Assembly: GCF_014696355.1 (NCBI RefSeq)
Contig: NZ_JACJQA010000016.1
Span: 1 to 64,000 of the forward strand
DNA length: 64,000 nt
DNA from: Pseudanabaena sp. FACHB-1998
GTDB lineage: Bacteria; Cyanobacteriota; Cyanobacteriia; Pseudanabaenales; Pseudanabaenaceae
Direction of reading: 5' to 3'
Each line of letters opens with the position of its first letter. Position 1 is the stretch's first letter. The notes under the pieces are model-generated. The model was not told the origin of the DNA. It searched no databases and saw only the letters and a program-made list of their open reading frames with translations. Positions 25,994 to 34,141 of the stretch are shown piece after piece. A program made the translations under genes and the position numbers.

Positions 25994-26108
25994 ATAGCAA
26001 TGTAAGGGTTTCTTAGGACATAAAACCCAAAAAGCGAGTTGCGGCGCTTCGCGCCGCAACTCGCTTTTTGGGTTTTGGTTTGTACTAGCTAACTCTTGCT
26101 TTGCTATA
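25994..26108. repeat. 115-bp TATAGCAA-ended element with palindromic core
   Basis: It begins TATAGCAATGTAAG and ends CTTGCTTTGCTATA; the outer 8 bases are exact inverted repeats. The core (26022-26076) has two 26-base perfect arms around TTC with the centre GCGGCGC/GCGCCGC. The same left (TTAGGACATAAAACC) and right (GTTTTGGTTTGTACTA) flanks occur in the copy at 49912-50027. Confidence 0.8.
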
Positions 26109-26135
26109 TTGGAGATTTAATCGACAAAAGAGATG

Positions 26136-26651
26136 TTAGTGCAATCCCTTTAATTGACGCACAAGGTGAATAATTTCGGGCAAAATTAACTGCTCGATCG
26201 CTAACTTCACCGCATTACTCGATCCAGGTAAAGAAAAGACTAATTTCCCCTTATAAACCCCTGCCTCAGAACGCGAAGCGATCGCCCTAGAGCCAACCTC
26301 TTGCCAACTCAAATAACGAAACATTTCCCCAAATCCCGGCAAGGTTTTTTCGAGCAAAGCGGCGATCGCATCATAGGTCGTATCGCGTGGGGCAATGCCA
26401 GTACCACCATTGAGAATAATCGCGTCAATATCGGCGATCGCGGATATTTTCTGCATCTGCTCCCGAATCTCGTCAGGTTCATCCTTGACCAAGGCATAAT
26501 AATCGATGAGATGACCAGCATTACTCATGGATTGTTTAATGAAGTTGCCACTCTTATCAGTCTCAGGTGTGCGCGTATCACTGACGGTAATCACCGCACA
26601 GTGGACTTGATAGGAAGGAGGATCTGGACAAGGATTTTGAGAAGGTTTCAT
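26136..26651 (-). CDS. moaB: Molybdenum cofactor biosynthesis protein MoaB/MogA
   Basis: Molybdopterin adenylyltransferase-like protein for molybdenum cofactor synthesis. The family core is clear: HCAVITVSDTRTPETDKSG (about 18-36), the LNGGTGIAPRDTTYDA signature near 85-100, and FSLPGSSNAVKLAIEQLI near 140-157. At 171 residues it is the usual size. MoaB and MogA cannot be separated reliably by sequence alone. It lies near the MOSC gene, which suggests a small molybdenum-related neighbourhood. Confidence 0.88.
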   Translation of the reverse strand: MKPSQNPCPDPPSYQVHCAVITVSDTRTPETDKSGNFIKQSMSNAGHLIDYYALVKDEPDEIREQMQKISAIADIDAIILNGGTGIAPRDTTYDAIAALLEKTLPGFGEMFRYLSWQEVGSRAIASRSEAGVYKGKLVFSLPGSSNAVKLAIEQLILPEIIHLVRQLKGLH

Positions 26652-26696
26652 TTTTTGTCAATCTTATTACTTAAGAGCCTTACAGTAAGATGCTAA

Positions 26697-26742
26697 CCAG
26701 ATTTTTAGGGTCACTGCTTCGCTGCGACCCTAAAAATTTGGT
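26697..26742. terminator. Palindrome between psb28 and moaB
   Basis: CCAGATTTTTAGGGTC pairs with GACCCTAAAAATTTGG around a CTGCTTCGCTG centre. It lies directly after the psb28 stop (26744) and before the moaB start, with T-rich arms on the minus strand. Confidence 0.6.
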
Positions 26743-26743
26743 T

Positions 26744-27091
26744 CTAGCCCTCGGCTTTATTTAAACTCATTCCATTCGCTTCCGCATAGCGATTCATAAA
26801 ACGGAGAAAGCGTTCCCACTCGGATTGACCATTGATTTTATGAATAGCTTCAATTCCAGCCGATTTGCCATTGATAAATTTAGCGTTGACATTGCGTGTC
26901 ACCATCTCGCCTTCTTCATCAATCATGTACATTCCCAAAATTTCATTGGTCGAGGCTTTTTCGCCAGTCATGCAATTGGGAGTCTCGAAGAAAAACACAG
27001 CAACACTGGTATCTCCATCTTTAGAGCGAGTAATTTTGACATCCGAAGCTTCTTCATCGATTCCGAGTGATAACTGTATTTTTGCTGACAT
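26744..27091 (-). CDS. psb28: Photosystem II assembly protein Psb28
   Basis: Psb28 binds photosystem II assembly intermediates on the cytoplasmic side and is absent from the mature complex. The 115-residue protein has the family sequence throughout: IQLSLGIDEEASDVKITRSKDG (two parts), FFFETPNCM (about 34-42), GMYMIDEEGEM and a C-terminal WERFLRFMNRYAEANGM. It starts with ATG 27091. It is monocistronic with a palindrome at its end. Confidence 0.95.
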   Translation of the reverse strand: MSAKIQLSLGIDEEASDVKITRSKDGDTSVAVFFFETPNCMTGEKASTNEILGMYMIDEEGEMVTRNVNAKFINGKSAGIEAIHKINGQSEWERFLRFMNRYAEANGMSLNKAEG

Positions 27092-27242
27092 TTTTTAAAA
27101 CCTTGTATAAAACTTATTAAAAGTAACGTTGTATTAACATAACTCAAAATTAGTAGCGCATAAACATAGCGATTCTGATTATGAAAACAATTTTTGGATT
27201 TCCGCAGCTAAAGCCTCTGCAAAGCTTAGTAAGCGGATGTCC

Positions 27243-28115
27243 TTAGTCAAATACGACAGTGCGTAAACCTAAACCTGAACTAGCCGTCTGTCCATAAACC
27301 AGTACGCGATTTTGGAGGTGTTGCCTTACGCCTCTTGCCAAAACAATCCGCTCTAAATCTTTGCCCTTGCGAATTAGGTCGGTCACTGAGTCGCGATGCG
27401 ATACCCGAATTACATCCTGTTCAATAATTGGACCCTCATCTAGTTCATCGGTAACATAGTGAGCCGTTGCCCCAATAATTTTCACTCCGCGTTTATAGGC
27501 TCGATGATAGGGGTTGGCTCCCGCAAAAGCTGGTAAAAAGGAATGATGAATATTAATCACCTGTGAAAATTGGGCTAAAAAATTAGGGCTTAAAACCTGC
27601 ATATATTTAGCGAGAACTACCAAGTCAATTTGGTATTGCTTGAGCAAAGCTAATTGCTGTTTTTCTTGTTCGAGCTTATTTTCGGCAGTGATGGGAAGGT
27701 AATGGTAATTAATGCCAAAATTATGGGCGACCTTTTCTAAATCAGGATGATTGCTAATTACCACAGGGATGACGGCTGATAATTCCTGCGATCGCTGCCT
27801 CAAGATTAAGTCATATAAACAATGATCTTGCTTCGATACAAAAATGGCGATGCGGCGCACGTAATCAGAAAAGTGAATATTCCATTTAGCGCCTAGGTCG
27901 GTTGCTAACTTATCAAAAGTTGGGGCAATCTCCGATCGCTCTAAGTCAAATGTCTCTAAGTCCCACTCAACCCGCATGAGAAATAGTCCTGCTGTGGCAT
28001 CCGTATGTTGATCAGCATGGATAATATTGCCACCATGAGAAAATACCCAGTCTGATATCTTGGCAACTAAGCCTTTTTGATCTGGGCAAGAAACCAGTAA
28101 TGTCGCAGTCGTCAT
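27243..28115 (-). CDS. purU: Formyltetrahydrofolate deformylase
   Basis: PurU hydrolyses 10-formyl-tetrahydrofolate to formate and tetrahydrofolate, balancing one-carbon pools. An N-terminal ACT domain (1-80; TATLLVSCPDQKGLVAKIS) is followed by a formyltransferase-fold domain containing VINIHHSFLPAFAGANPY (catalytic His), GVKIIGATAHYVT and DELDEGPIIEQD (catalytic Asp). I start at ATG 28115, which begins with the conserved ACT strand; the frame extends to a TTG at 28151. The length of 290 is normal. Confidence 0.93.
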   Translation of the reverse strand: MTTATLLVSCPDQKGLVAKISDWVFSHGGNIIHADQHTDATAGLFLMRVEWDLETFDLERSEIAPTFDKLATDLGAKWNIHFSDYVRRIAIFVSKQDHCLYDLILRQRSQELSAVIPVVISNHPDLEKVAHNFGINYHYLPITAENKLEQEKQQLALLKQYQIDLVVLAKYMQVLSPNFLAQFSQVINIHHSFLPAFAGANPYHRAYKRGVKIIGATAHYVTDELDEGPIIEQDVIRVSHRDSVTDLIRKGKDLERIVLARGVRQHLQNRVLVYGQTASSGLGLRTVVFD

Positions 28116-28221
28116 AACTTCTAGCTTTGAAGATCGCAGCACAATCTTCAAAAATCCTCAAATTTTCTCTCTATTGCCTTACATTTTATAGCGATTAGAG
28201 CGATCGCCATCTGAGAAAACT

Positions 28222-28275
28222 AAACCCAGATAAAAGAATCACTCGCATAGCGAGTGGCTCTTTTATCTGGGTTTC
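28222..28275. repeat. Long palindrome between purU and the ATL gene
   Basis: AAACCCAGATAAAAGA... with CACTCGC-ATA-GCGAGTG at the centre; 25-base arms are nearly perfect (one position differs). It lies after the stop of the alkyltransferase-like gene (28316) on the minus strand and may end its transcript. Confidence 0.65.
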
Positions 28276-28315
28276 TATCAAGACTAGCTAGATACTTATA
28301 GGTTTATGACAACCA

Positions 28316-28651
28316 TTAAGATAAATTCTGAGGCTTCCATAGATATTTTCGTAAATCTATTTTGCCTACCTCACTAAACTTGAGGCCCTCCGCCTCCAGT
28401 AGCGATCGCTGTAAGTAGTCGGTTCCAAAGCGCAAAGGCGACAGCGAAACTTCACCCTTAGCATTTACCACTCGATGCCAAGGAATATCCATCTTTTGTA
28501 TATCCACACGGTAAAGGGCATACCCCACCACCCTTGCTTTACCCGCTAGATTAGCAAGTTCTGCGATCTGACCATAGGTGGCAACTTGACCCGACGGAAT
28601 CTGACGGACAATTTCATAAATGCGATCGTAATTTGAATACTTACTACTCAT
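28316..28651 (-). CDS. Alkyltransferase-like protein (ATL, MGMT family without the Cys)
   Basis: The 111-residue protein has the DNA-binding domain of O6-alkylguanine-DNA alkyltransferases: YEIVRQIPSGQVATYGQIA (12-30), ARVVGYAL (39-46) and PWHRVVNAKGEVSL (57-70). The methyl-acceptor motif PCHRV is PWHRV here, with Trp58 in place of Cys. This is the hallmark of ATL proteins, which bind O6-alkylguanine, flip it and recruit nucleotide excision repair rather than removing the alkyl group themselves. The protein is therefore not expected to act as a methyltransferase. Confidence 0.9.
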   Translation of the reverse strand: MSSKYSNYDRIYEIVRQIPSGQVATYGQIAELANLAGKARVVGYALYRVDIQKMDIPWHRVVNAKGEVSLSPLRFGTDYLQRSLLEAEGLKFSEVGKIDLRKYLWKPQNLS

Positions 28652-28779
28652 AGCTGTTGACGATAGTGTAGATTTGTAGCTTCTACAGAATTAGTGACCG
28701 AAATCACTTCCCGTTCCTTAAAAATTTAGCTACTATAGTAATGTCAAAATACTAAGACATTTCCACTGGAGAAACTTTA

Positions 28780-29091
28780 ATGCTAGCGGCGGAATGCATC
28801 GATTCCAGAGCTAACGTGAATATCGAGGAAAAGCGACGTACGACTACACGCATTGCGATGCGTGTGCCAAGAAGTTGCTATGGCGAGCCAATTATCTCTC
28901 GTCTATCCTGTGAACACGGCTTAACTGTAACTATTATTGCTGCTCTTCTTGGTGAAAATCCTGAAGATGATGGCTGGTTCACTTTAGAACTGACAGGAAC
29001 AACACAACAAATTCAAAGTGGCATTATTTATTTAGAAGAACTAGATTTAGAAATTTGGGATAAAACGGCTGTCGAAGACGAAAGCTGGTAA
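28780..29091 (+). CDS. Stand-alone NIL-domain protein
   Basis: The 103-residue protein contains a NIL domain, the ferredoxin-like ligand-binding module known from methionine ABC transporter ATPases (MetN) and some ferredoxins. Residues about 22-90 show the pattern: TRIAMRVPRSCYGEPIISRLSCEHGL (in parts), VTIIAALLGENPEDDGWFTLELTG and IQSGIIYLEELDLEIWD. No ATPase or ferredoxin part is fused. The start ATG at 28780 follows ACTGGAGAAACTTTA, with GGAG about 9 bases upstream. Cyanobacterial stand-alone NIL proteins have no clear role known to me. Confidence 0.8.
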   Translation: MLAAECIDSRANVNIEEKRRTTTRIAMRVPRSCYGEPIISRLSCEHGLTVTIIAALLGENPEDDGWFTLELTGTTQQIQSGIIYLEELDLEIWDKTAVEDESW

Positions 29092-29125
29092 ATAAAAAAG
29101 GCTTGCTAAGCAAGCCTTTTTTATT
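29091..29125 (+). terminator. Strong rho-independent-type terminator
   Basis: AAAAAAGGCTTGC-TAA-GCAAGCCTTTTTTATTTTTT: a perfect GC-containing stem followed by a T-run, starting directly after the NIL gene stop. A second small hairpin TACCTCCCGC-TTA-GCGGGAGGTA lies at 29178-29200, just past the peroxiredoxin stop from the other side. Confidence 0.85.
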
Positions 29126-29210
29126 TTTTAGAGAGTTGCGACGCTCCGCGTCTGAACTTTCTGTTGTTTTTTTGCTTGTACCTCCCGCTTAGCGGGAGGT
29201 ACAACAATAC

Positions 29211-29852
29211 CTACTTATTAGGTTGAGGAGTCAAACGCAAATAGGGCTTTACAGGATTAAAACCTTTAGGAAACTTGGTCTTAGCTTCTTCGTTAGATAC
29301 TGAAGGTACGATTACGCAATCATCGCCATCTTTCCAGTTAGCAGGTGTGGCAACACTGTAGTTATCAGTCAACTGCAAGGAATCAATTACACGCAAGATT
29401 TCATCAAAGTTACGACCAGTACTAGCAGGGTAGGTCAAGCTAAGGCGTAGCTTTTTGTTGGAATCAATAATAAATACTGAGCGTACGGTCAAAGTATTGC
29501 CTGTAGCTGAGTTGGGGTGAATCATGTCATACAACTCAGAAACTTTTTTGTCTTCATCAGCAAGGATGGGATAGTTTAAGGTTGCATTTTGAGTTTCTTC
29601 AATATCACCGACCCATCCTTTGTGAGATTCAACACCATCAACGCTTAAAGCGATCGGCTTGATGTTGCGCTTTTCAAATTCTGGTTTGAGTTTAGCGACA
29701 GTGCCTAATTCAGTGGTGCAAACAGGTGTGAAGTCTTTGGGGTGAGAGAATAAAATCGCCCAGCTATCGCCGATCCACTCATGAAAATTAATTGTGCCTT
29801 CGGTGGAGTCTTGAGTAAAATCGGGTACGGTATCGCCTAAACGCAGTGTCAT
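29211..29852 (-). CDS. 1-Cys peroxiredoxin (Prx6 type)
   Basis: Thiol peroxidase. The peroxidatic Cys45 is in HPKDFTPVCTTELG (37-50). Family wording of the Prx6 class continues with IKPIALSVDGVESHKGWVGDIEET and the C-terminal domain TPANWKDGDDCVIVPSVSNEEAKTKFPKG (in parts), a stretch characteristic of Prx6 rather than of 2-Cys types. A Cys is also present in DDCVIV, but the equivalent of the 2-Cys resolving motif is absent. The length of 213 is normal. It probably protects against hydrogen and alkyl peroxides in the cytosol. Confidence 0.92.
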   Translation of the reverse strand: MTLRLGDTVPDFTQDSTEGTINFHEWIGDSWAILFSHPKDFTPVCTTELGTVAKLKPEFEKRNIKPIALSVDGVESHKGWVGDIEETQNATLNYPILADEDKKVSELYDMIHPNSATGNTLTVRSVFIIDSNKKLRLSLTYPASTGRNFDEILRVIDSLQLTDNYSVATPANWKDGDDCVIVPSVSNEEAKTKFPKGFNPVKPYLRLTPQPNK

Positions 29853-30057
29853 AGTTTTAATTCAGTCTTCTTTGTTACAGATCTAAGATACAAGATCAAA
29901 GGAAAAACCGCTAGCCATATAGGGCGGTATTCCCATCGCTTTACTGTAGATTATGGCATTATCCATCGTAAATTGACAAAAAGTTAACTAGAGTTAACGA
30001 TTGACATTATGCTGCCTTTACAGGAAACTTAATATCTGCAACTTCAAAATACCAATC

Positions 30058-30139
30058 GCGGAACTGGCGGAATTGGTAGACGCGCATGTTTCAGGTACAT
30101 GTGTTGAAAGACTTGGGGGTTCAAGTCCCCCGTTCCGCA
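30058..30139 (+). tRNA. tRNA-Leu (anticodon CAG)
   Basis: The acceptor arms GCGGAAC and GTTCCGC pair fully, with discriminator A at 30139. D-arm sequence AATTGGTAGACGC is typical. The anticodon arm is ATGT-TTCAGGT-ACAT, giving anticodon CAG, which reads CUG. A variable arm (GTGTTGAAAGACTT) marks a class II tRNA, and the T-arm is GGGGG-TTCAAGT-CCCCC. CCA is not encoded. Confidence 0.95.
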
Positions 30140-30147
30140 TTAAATTC

Positions 30148-30198
30148 TAAATAGGTAAGGATGGGTGGCGCTTTGCGCCACCCATCCTTACCTATTTA
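30148..30198 (+). terminator. Perfect palindrome after tRNA-Leu
   Basis: TAAATAGGTAAGGATGGGTG plus GCGC pairs exactly with its complement around TTT. It begins 9 bp past the tRNA and is the likely end of the tRNA precursor. Confidence 0.7.
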
Positions 30199-30249
30199 GA
30201 CCTACCGTAAGGTGATAATTTATTGTTATCTATCGTTTCTGAGTAACTC

Positions 30250-30807
30250 TTGTCTGAACTAATTGACAATGCGGTATATCAACAACGTCCCACATGGGAC
30301 GAGTATTTTATGCTCCTCACTAAACTAGCGGCTCTGCGATCGACTTGCCTTGCCTTTCCCGTGGGAGCCGTAATCGTCAAAGACAAGCAAGTGTTAGCTA
30401 CTGGCTACAATGGCTCGCCATCAGGCTCAGTCCATTGCACCACTCAAGGTTATTGCTATCCAAATTTAAGTAGTTGCGACGCTAGTAAGGATTTTCCATC
30501 GCGGGCGGTTCATGCGGAAGCCAATGCGATCGCGCAGGCCGCTAAGCATGGTATTTCAACTGATGGCGCGAGTATTTATGTCACCTTAGAGCCATGTATT
30601 TCCTGCTTGAAACTAGTTGTCTCCGCAGGTATTCGCGAAGTCTATTATGAAACTAGTTTTAATAAGGGAAATAATGCGGCTCTATGTCAATCCTTTGTCG
30701 CTGAGGGTTTAGTTATGCTTAAACAGATTCAGATCTCCCCTTCAGTTCTTCAAAAAGCCAATTTATTTCTAAGCTCTCCTACCTCTGAATTACGTCTGTT
30801 TTCTTAA
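30250..30807 (+). CDS. dCMP/cytidine deaminase-family protein (ComEB-like)
   Basis: Zinc-dependent deaminase. The zinc and catalytic motif HAEANAIAQAAKHG begins at His88 with Glu90, and the second zinc motif is PCISC (115-119, Cys116 and Cys119). The preceding RPTWDEYFMLLTKLAALRS and VKDKQVLATGYNGSPSG are typical of dCMP deaminases, which supply dUMP for thymidylate. The only start that keeps the conserved PTWDEYFM is TTG at 30250 (or a weak alternative downstream). The 3' end lies inside a palindrome shared with the convergent gene. Confidence 0.87.
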   Translation: MSELIDNAVYQQRPTWDEYFMLLTKLAALRSTCLAFPVGAVIVKDKQVLATGYNGSPSGSVHCTTQGYCYPNLSSCDASKDFPSRAVHAEANAIAQAAKHGISTDGASIYVTLEPCISCLKLVVSAGIREVYYETSFNKGNNAALCQSFVAEGLVMLKQIQISPSVLQKANLFLSSPTSELRLFS

Positions 30808-30851
30808 AACAAATAAAGGTGGCGCAAAGCGCCACCTTTATTTGTTTTAAG
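30803..30851. terminator. Palindrome containing both stop codons of a convergent pair
   Basis: Perfect 23-base arms starting CTTAAAACAAATAAAGG face each other around AAA, core GGTGGCGC. The left arm contains the TAA of the deaminase gene (30805-30807) and the right arm the TAA of the FGE-like gene (30847-30849). Confidence 0.8.
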
Positions 30852-31626
30852 CGAGGTCGCTTAAAGCTACGCGAAAGCCATAATAGTTGTACCAATTGAC
30901 AAAGGGATCTTTGCGGCGATTGGCGGCTCGACATTCCCAAGCATCATGTTTCCACGATCCGCCCCTCAAAACGCGATATTGCATATCGCCTCCAAATTCC
31001 CAAATGGAAGAAATGGCTGGTCTACCACGATAGTCCTCATGCCAAGGGTCGGCGCACCATTCCCAAACATTCCCATGCATATCGTATAGACCAAAATCAT
31101 TAGCAGGAAAAATTCCTACAGGGGTAGTTTGTCCACGATATTTAACAGAAGCTTCAGAGTTATGTTGCAATCGACTATCGTAATTGGCAAAATCTGAGCT
31201 AATCTCTTCCCCAAAAGCATAGCGACTAGATTTTCCGCCAAGACAAGCATATTCCCATTCAGATTCGCTAGGTAAGCGATATTTTCTTCCTGTTATTTTG
31301 CGAAGACGCTTACAAAATTCTACGGCATCAATCCATGAGACATTCTCTACAGGAGCAACTTCATTTTTGAAATGAGAAATATCAGGATTAAGTTGGTGTC
31401 CAATTTCGGGTAACTTAGCGATCGCTTGCCATTGTCTTTGGGTAACGGGATATTTCCCTAAATAAAAAGAAGATACCTCAACTTGCTGTGGTGGTCTTTC
31501 GTTGGAATAGCCTTCCTCTTTATAGGAAGTTCCCATCATAAATTTACCTTCTGGGATAGAAACCATCTCCAAAAAGTTATCGCCCCCTAAGTACTCGGAG
31601 ATTATTTGTCTATTAGTTTGATCCAT
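30847..31626 (-). CDS. Formylglycine-enzyme-fold (SUMF1/DUF323) protein lacking the first active-site Cys
   Basis: The C-type-lectin-like FGE fold is clear: FMMGTSYKEEGYSNERPPQQ (in parts), FYLGKYPVTQRQW near 52-64, LPSESEWEYACLGG, YDMHGNVWEWCADPWH and the ending RVLRGGSWKHDAWECRAANR with FVNWYNYYGFRVAL. In true formylglycine-generating enzymes the last block holds two copper-binding Cys (GGSxxCxxxxC). Here the first is replaced by His and only the second remains, so sulfatase activation is unlikely. Other members act as sulfoxide synthases, regulators or binding modules. No sulfatase is nearby. Confidence 0.82.
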   Translation of the reverse strand: MDQTNRQIISEYLGGDNFLEMVSIPEGKFMMGTSYKEEGYSNERPPQQVEVSSFYLGKYPVTQRQWQAIAKLPEIGHQLNPDISHFKNEVAPVENVSWIDAVEFCKRLRKITGRKYRLPSESEWEYACLGGKSSRYAFGEEISSDFANYDSRLQHNSEASVKYRGQTTPVGIFPANDFGLYDMHGNVWEWCADPWHEDYRGRPAISSIWEFGGDMQYRVLRGGSWKHDAWECRAANRRKDPFVNWYNYYGFRVALSDLA

Positions 31627-31954
31627 AATAAAACCCCCTAAAGTATCTAATTTTTAGATTGATCTAAATTATATAAGTAGCTGGACGCAAATCTCTATAA
31701 AAAACCGAAGCTACGGCTCACGCGCAGCGTGAGCCACTCTTGAATAATATGTCAGCCAAGCTGGTGACTTCTTAAAGCACTTTGCGCTCAAACCCAAATC
31801 AAGAGATTTTTGGAAAGGCTTGCAAAGTAAGCTTTTCCAAAAATCTCTTGCGGTTCGATGGATCGGAACTTGCTGTAATTTTGCCTATGCTCATTTGCAG
31901 CTTTATCTTCAGCAAACTATAATCAAGTGGTAATTATTTAGGGATTAGATCTAG
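31627..31954. other. Gene-free spacer with two hairpins
   Basis: Within these 328 bp there is a small GGCTCACGC-GCA-GCGTGAGCC hairpin (31715-31735) and a longer one at 31801-31849 (AAGAGATTTTTGGAAA with its complement). Both lie between divergent genes. No coding sequence was found. Confidence 0.55.
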
Positions 31955-33046
31955 GTGGGACTTAAGTTTAAATTTGCGATCGCCTCCGATTTGCATATCG
32001 CATTACCCCATACGATTTGGCATCATCCATCGCGATTTCATTTAGTCGAATATAGCATTCCTGCCTTTGAAGAAGTGCTATCCCAACTAGCTCACCTAGA
32101 TTTAGATTTTTTACTTTTACCAGGCGACCTTACTCAACACGGAGAGCCAGAAAACCATCAATGGCTATCTAGTCGGCTAGAAAAATTACCCTATCCCGTC
32201 TATGTGATTGCAGGAAATCATGATGTTCCAAAGGTGGAAACCTTTGATAAATTCACTCCCCACTATACTAAATTTGGTTTTAATCAGGGTGTCAGCGAGC
32301 CGCACAAGCTTTACTATGAGCATGAAGTCCTCCCTAATGTCCGCTTAATTGGATTGAATTCTAATCAATTTGATGAGGATGGGCAACAGATTGGATGGAT
32401 AGATGATGAGCAATTAGATTGGTTGCAAAAGGTTCTCGATCGCCAAGATTATGAATTGAACTTAGTCATGATTCATCATAATGTGCTGGAGCATATGCAC
32501 GATCAGGCAAGTAACGCCTTGGGTAAGCGCTATATGCTGGATAACACCAAAAGTTTATGTGAAATATTACATAAAGCTCAGGTCAAACTTGTATTTACAG
32601 GACATCTCCATGTTCAGGATATTGCCTATAGCGATCGCTACGATTTTTATGACATCACTACAGGCTCTCTGGTTAGCTATCCTCATCCCTATCGTGTCCT
32701 TAATTACATGTCCGACGCATCGGGCGATCGCTTAGAAATAGAATCTTTTCGCGTTAAATCAATTCCTGAACAATCCGATTTGTTACATTTCTCGCGCGAA
32801 TGGATGGGCGATCGATCGCATCCCTTTGTAATTAAATTACTTACCCATCCACCGCTTAATTTGCCTTTAGATGTGGCTGAAAATATGACCCCAGAGCTGC
32901 GCTATTTTTGGGCTTACATAGCTGATGGTGATGCTAAATTTGAATTTCCTAATTTCCCCAAAGTTGCCAAAAAATATTTTGAATCCTTTAGCGATATTCC
33001 GCCTACCGACAATAATGTCACACTTGTACTAAAACAGAACCATTAA
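31955..33046 (+). CDS. Metallophosphoesterase, cyclic-nucleotide-phosphodiesterase type
   Basis: Calcineurin-fold phosphoesterase related to CpdA. Metal ligands appear in order: SDLH (11-14), LPGDLTQHG (55-63), AGNHD (86-90), MIHHNVLEH near 170 and FTGHLHVQ near 210. The C-terminal 120 residues are extra relative to CpdA and have no motif that I know (ending with NNVTLVLKQNH). The start is GTG 31955 (GTGGGACTTAAG), since the conserved first strand FAIASDLH begins soon after. Substrate could be cAMP or another phosphodiester. Confidence 0.82.
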   Translation: MGLKFKFAIASDLHIALPHTIWHHPSRFHLVEYSIPAFEEVLSQLAHLDLDFLLLPGDLTQHGEPENHQWLSSRLEKLPYPVYVIAGNHDVPKVETFDKFTPHYTKFGFNQGVSEPHKLYYEHEVLPNVRLIGLNSNQFDEDGQQIGWIDDEQLDWLQKVLDRQDYELNLVMIHHNVLEHMHDQASNALGKRYMLDNTKSLCEILHKAQVKLVFTGHLHVQDIAYSDRYDFYDITTGSLVSYPHPYRVLNYMSDASGDRLEIESFRVKSIPEQSDLLHFSREWMGDRSHPFVIKLLTHPPLNLPLDVAENMTPELRYFWAYIADGDAKFEFPNFPKVAKKYFESFSDIPPTDNNVTLVLKQNH

Positions 33047-33432
33047 TACCAAAGCCCAAAAGGATGAGAGGAGGTGCAAAGCGCCTCCTCTCATCCCCAA
33101 AACAGCCCTTAATTAGGCGGGAGCTGCCTATGCGTAAAACCCAAATAAGCTGATTCGCCCGCAAAGCGGGCGAATCAGCTTATTTGGGTTTTATATTTAA
33201 TTATGCCTAACTACTTAATCATTAGACAGGAAATATTACATTTTGTAGCGTTATCAATCAATTCATTCAAATAATCAATCTCTTATCTGACAAGATGCAA
33301 AAAATATCAATCATATTTCAAGTTGAGAAAATCAAATTTTCTTACTTTGCATTTATGGGACTAACGCATCAAATGTCAATGCTGCGCCAGTCCTGAGTTG
33401 AAAAACTAATAAGCCCAAGAGGATTGAACCTA
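33047..33432. other. Spacer with two palindromes, otherwise featureless
   Basis: Palindromes lie at 33062-33096 (GGATGAGAGGAGG with a complement, following the phosphoesterase gene) and 33136-33192 (27-base perfect arms AAAACCCAAATAAGCTGATT... around AAA). The remaining 240 bp up to the next gene are AT-rich and show nothing recognisable. Confidence 0.6.
33136..33192. repeat. 27-base-arm perfect palindrome
   Basis: Arms of 27 bases with centre CGCCCGC-AAA-GCGGGCG. It is among the longest perfect palindromes in the window, and starts 90 bp after the phosphoesterase stop codon. Confidence 0.7.
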
Positions 33433-33906
33433 ATGTCTGAAGAAATTGATAGAGAAGTTACATCAAAAAAAGTAACATCACAGCCAAATAACTCTATAAA
33501 TGAAAGTAGGATTTCTGAACAACGCACAACCAGAGTAACTAATGACAACAATGTTAATGGTTTGGTCGTGATTGTGTTACTTTCTTTAGCAGTTTTTGGA
33601 GCGGGGGCGATCGCCTATTTAGCAAATAATCGCTCAACTCCTACACCTGTGTCAGTTCCTCCTGTCAAGGATACGGTGAAAGAGAATAAGTCAACGGTAA
33701 TCGAACGAAATAATACAACCATCAGAGAAGTTAGCCCCGCTACGCCTCAACCTAATCCCAAAGTTGAAGTTAACCTTCCTGTAACAATTACCCAACCTCC
33801 CGTCGCTGCTCCCGCGCCACCACCACAGGTAGTTACACCAACTGCATCTCCGAAGCCAACTGCACAGGCAGTTACTCCCACACCAACCCCTAGCCCAACT
33901 AATTAA
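33433..33906 (+). CDS. Small single-pass protein with Pro/Thr-rich tail
   Basis: A 157-residue protein with an acidic/basic hydrophilic N-terminus, one hydrophobic helix at about 41-64 (VVIVLLSLAVFGAGAIAYLA) and an extracytoplasmic tail rich in Pro, Thr and Val (repeats such as PPVAAPAPPPQVV, TPTPTPSPT). The tail looks unstructured and could span the wall. The ATG at 33433 is used rather than a TTG three codons upstream; AGAGGA lies about ten bases before it. No family is recognised. Confidence 0.65.
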   Translation: MSEEIDREVTSKKVTSQPNNSINESRISEQRTTRVTNDNNVNGLVVIVLLSLAVFGAGAIAYLANNRSTPTPVSVPPVKDTVKENKSTVIERNNTTIREVSPATPQPNPKVEVNLPVTITQPPVAAPAPPPQVVTPTASPKPTAQAVTPTPTPSPTN

Positions 33907-34004
33907 ATCTATACGGGATTTGCCAGTAGCAATGCCAAAAGAGAATAGCGACGCTCCACGCCGCCATTCTCTTCGGGGGGGTACGCCCTAATACAATAGT
34001 TGTA

Positions 34005-34037
34005 AAAGCACAAAATGGCGTAGCCATTTTGTGCTTT
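34005..34037. repeat. Perfect 15-base-arm hairpin
   Basis: AAAGCACAAAATGGC-GTA-GCCATTTTGTGCTTT. It lies 100 bp after the upstream gene and 104 bp before the solute-binding protein gene; a T-rich stretch is not evident after it. Confidence 0.55.
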
Positions 34038-34141
34038 GGTGTTAGCAGGTGCATCATCAAGAATAAAACTAGCTAATGGTATAGTATATTTTGTTTGATT
34101 TTCGCCCAGAATCTCGCTCCTGTAAAAGCTTATATCTCCCT

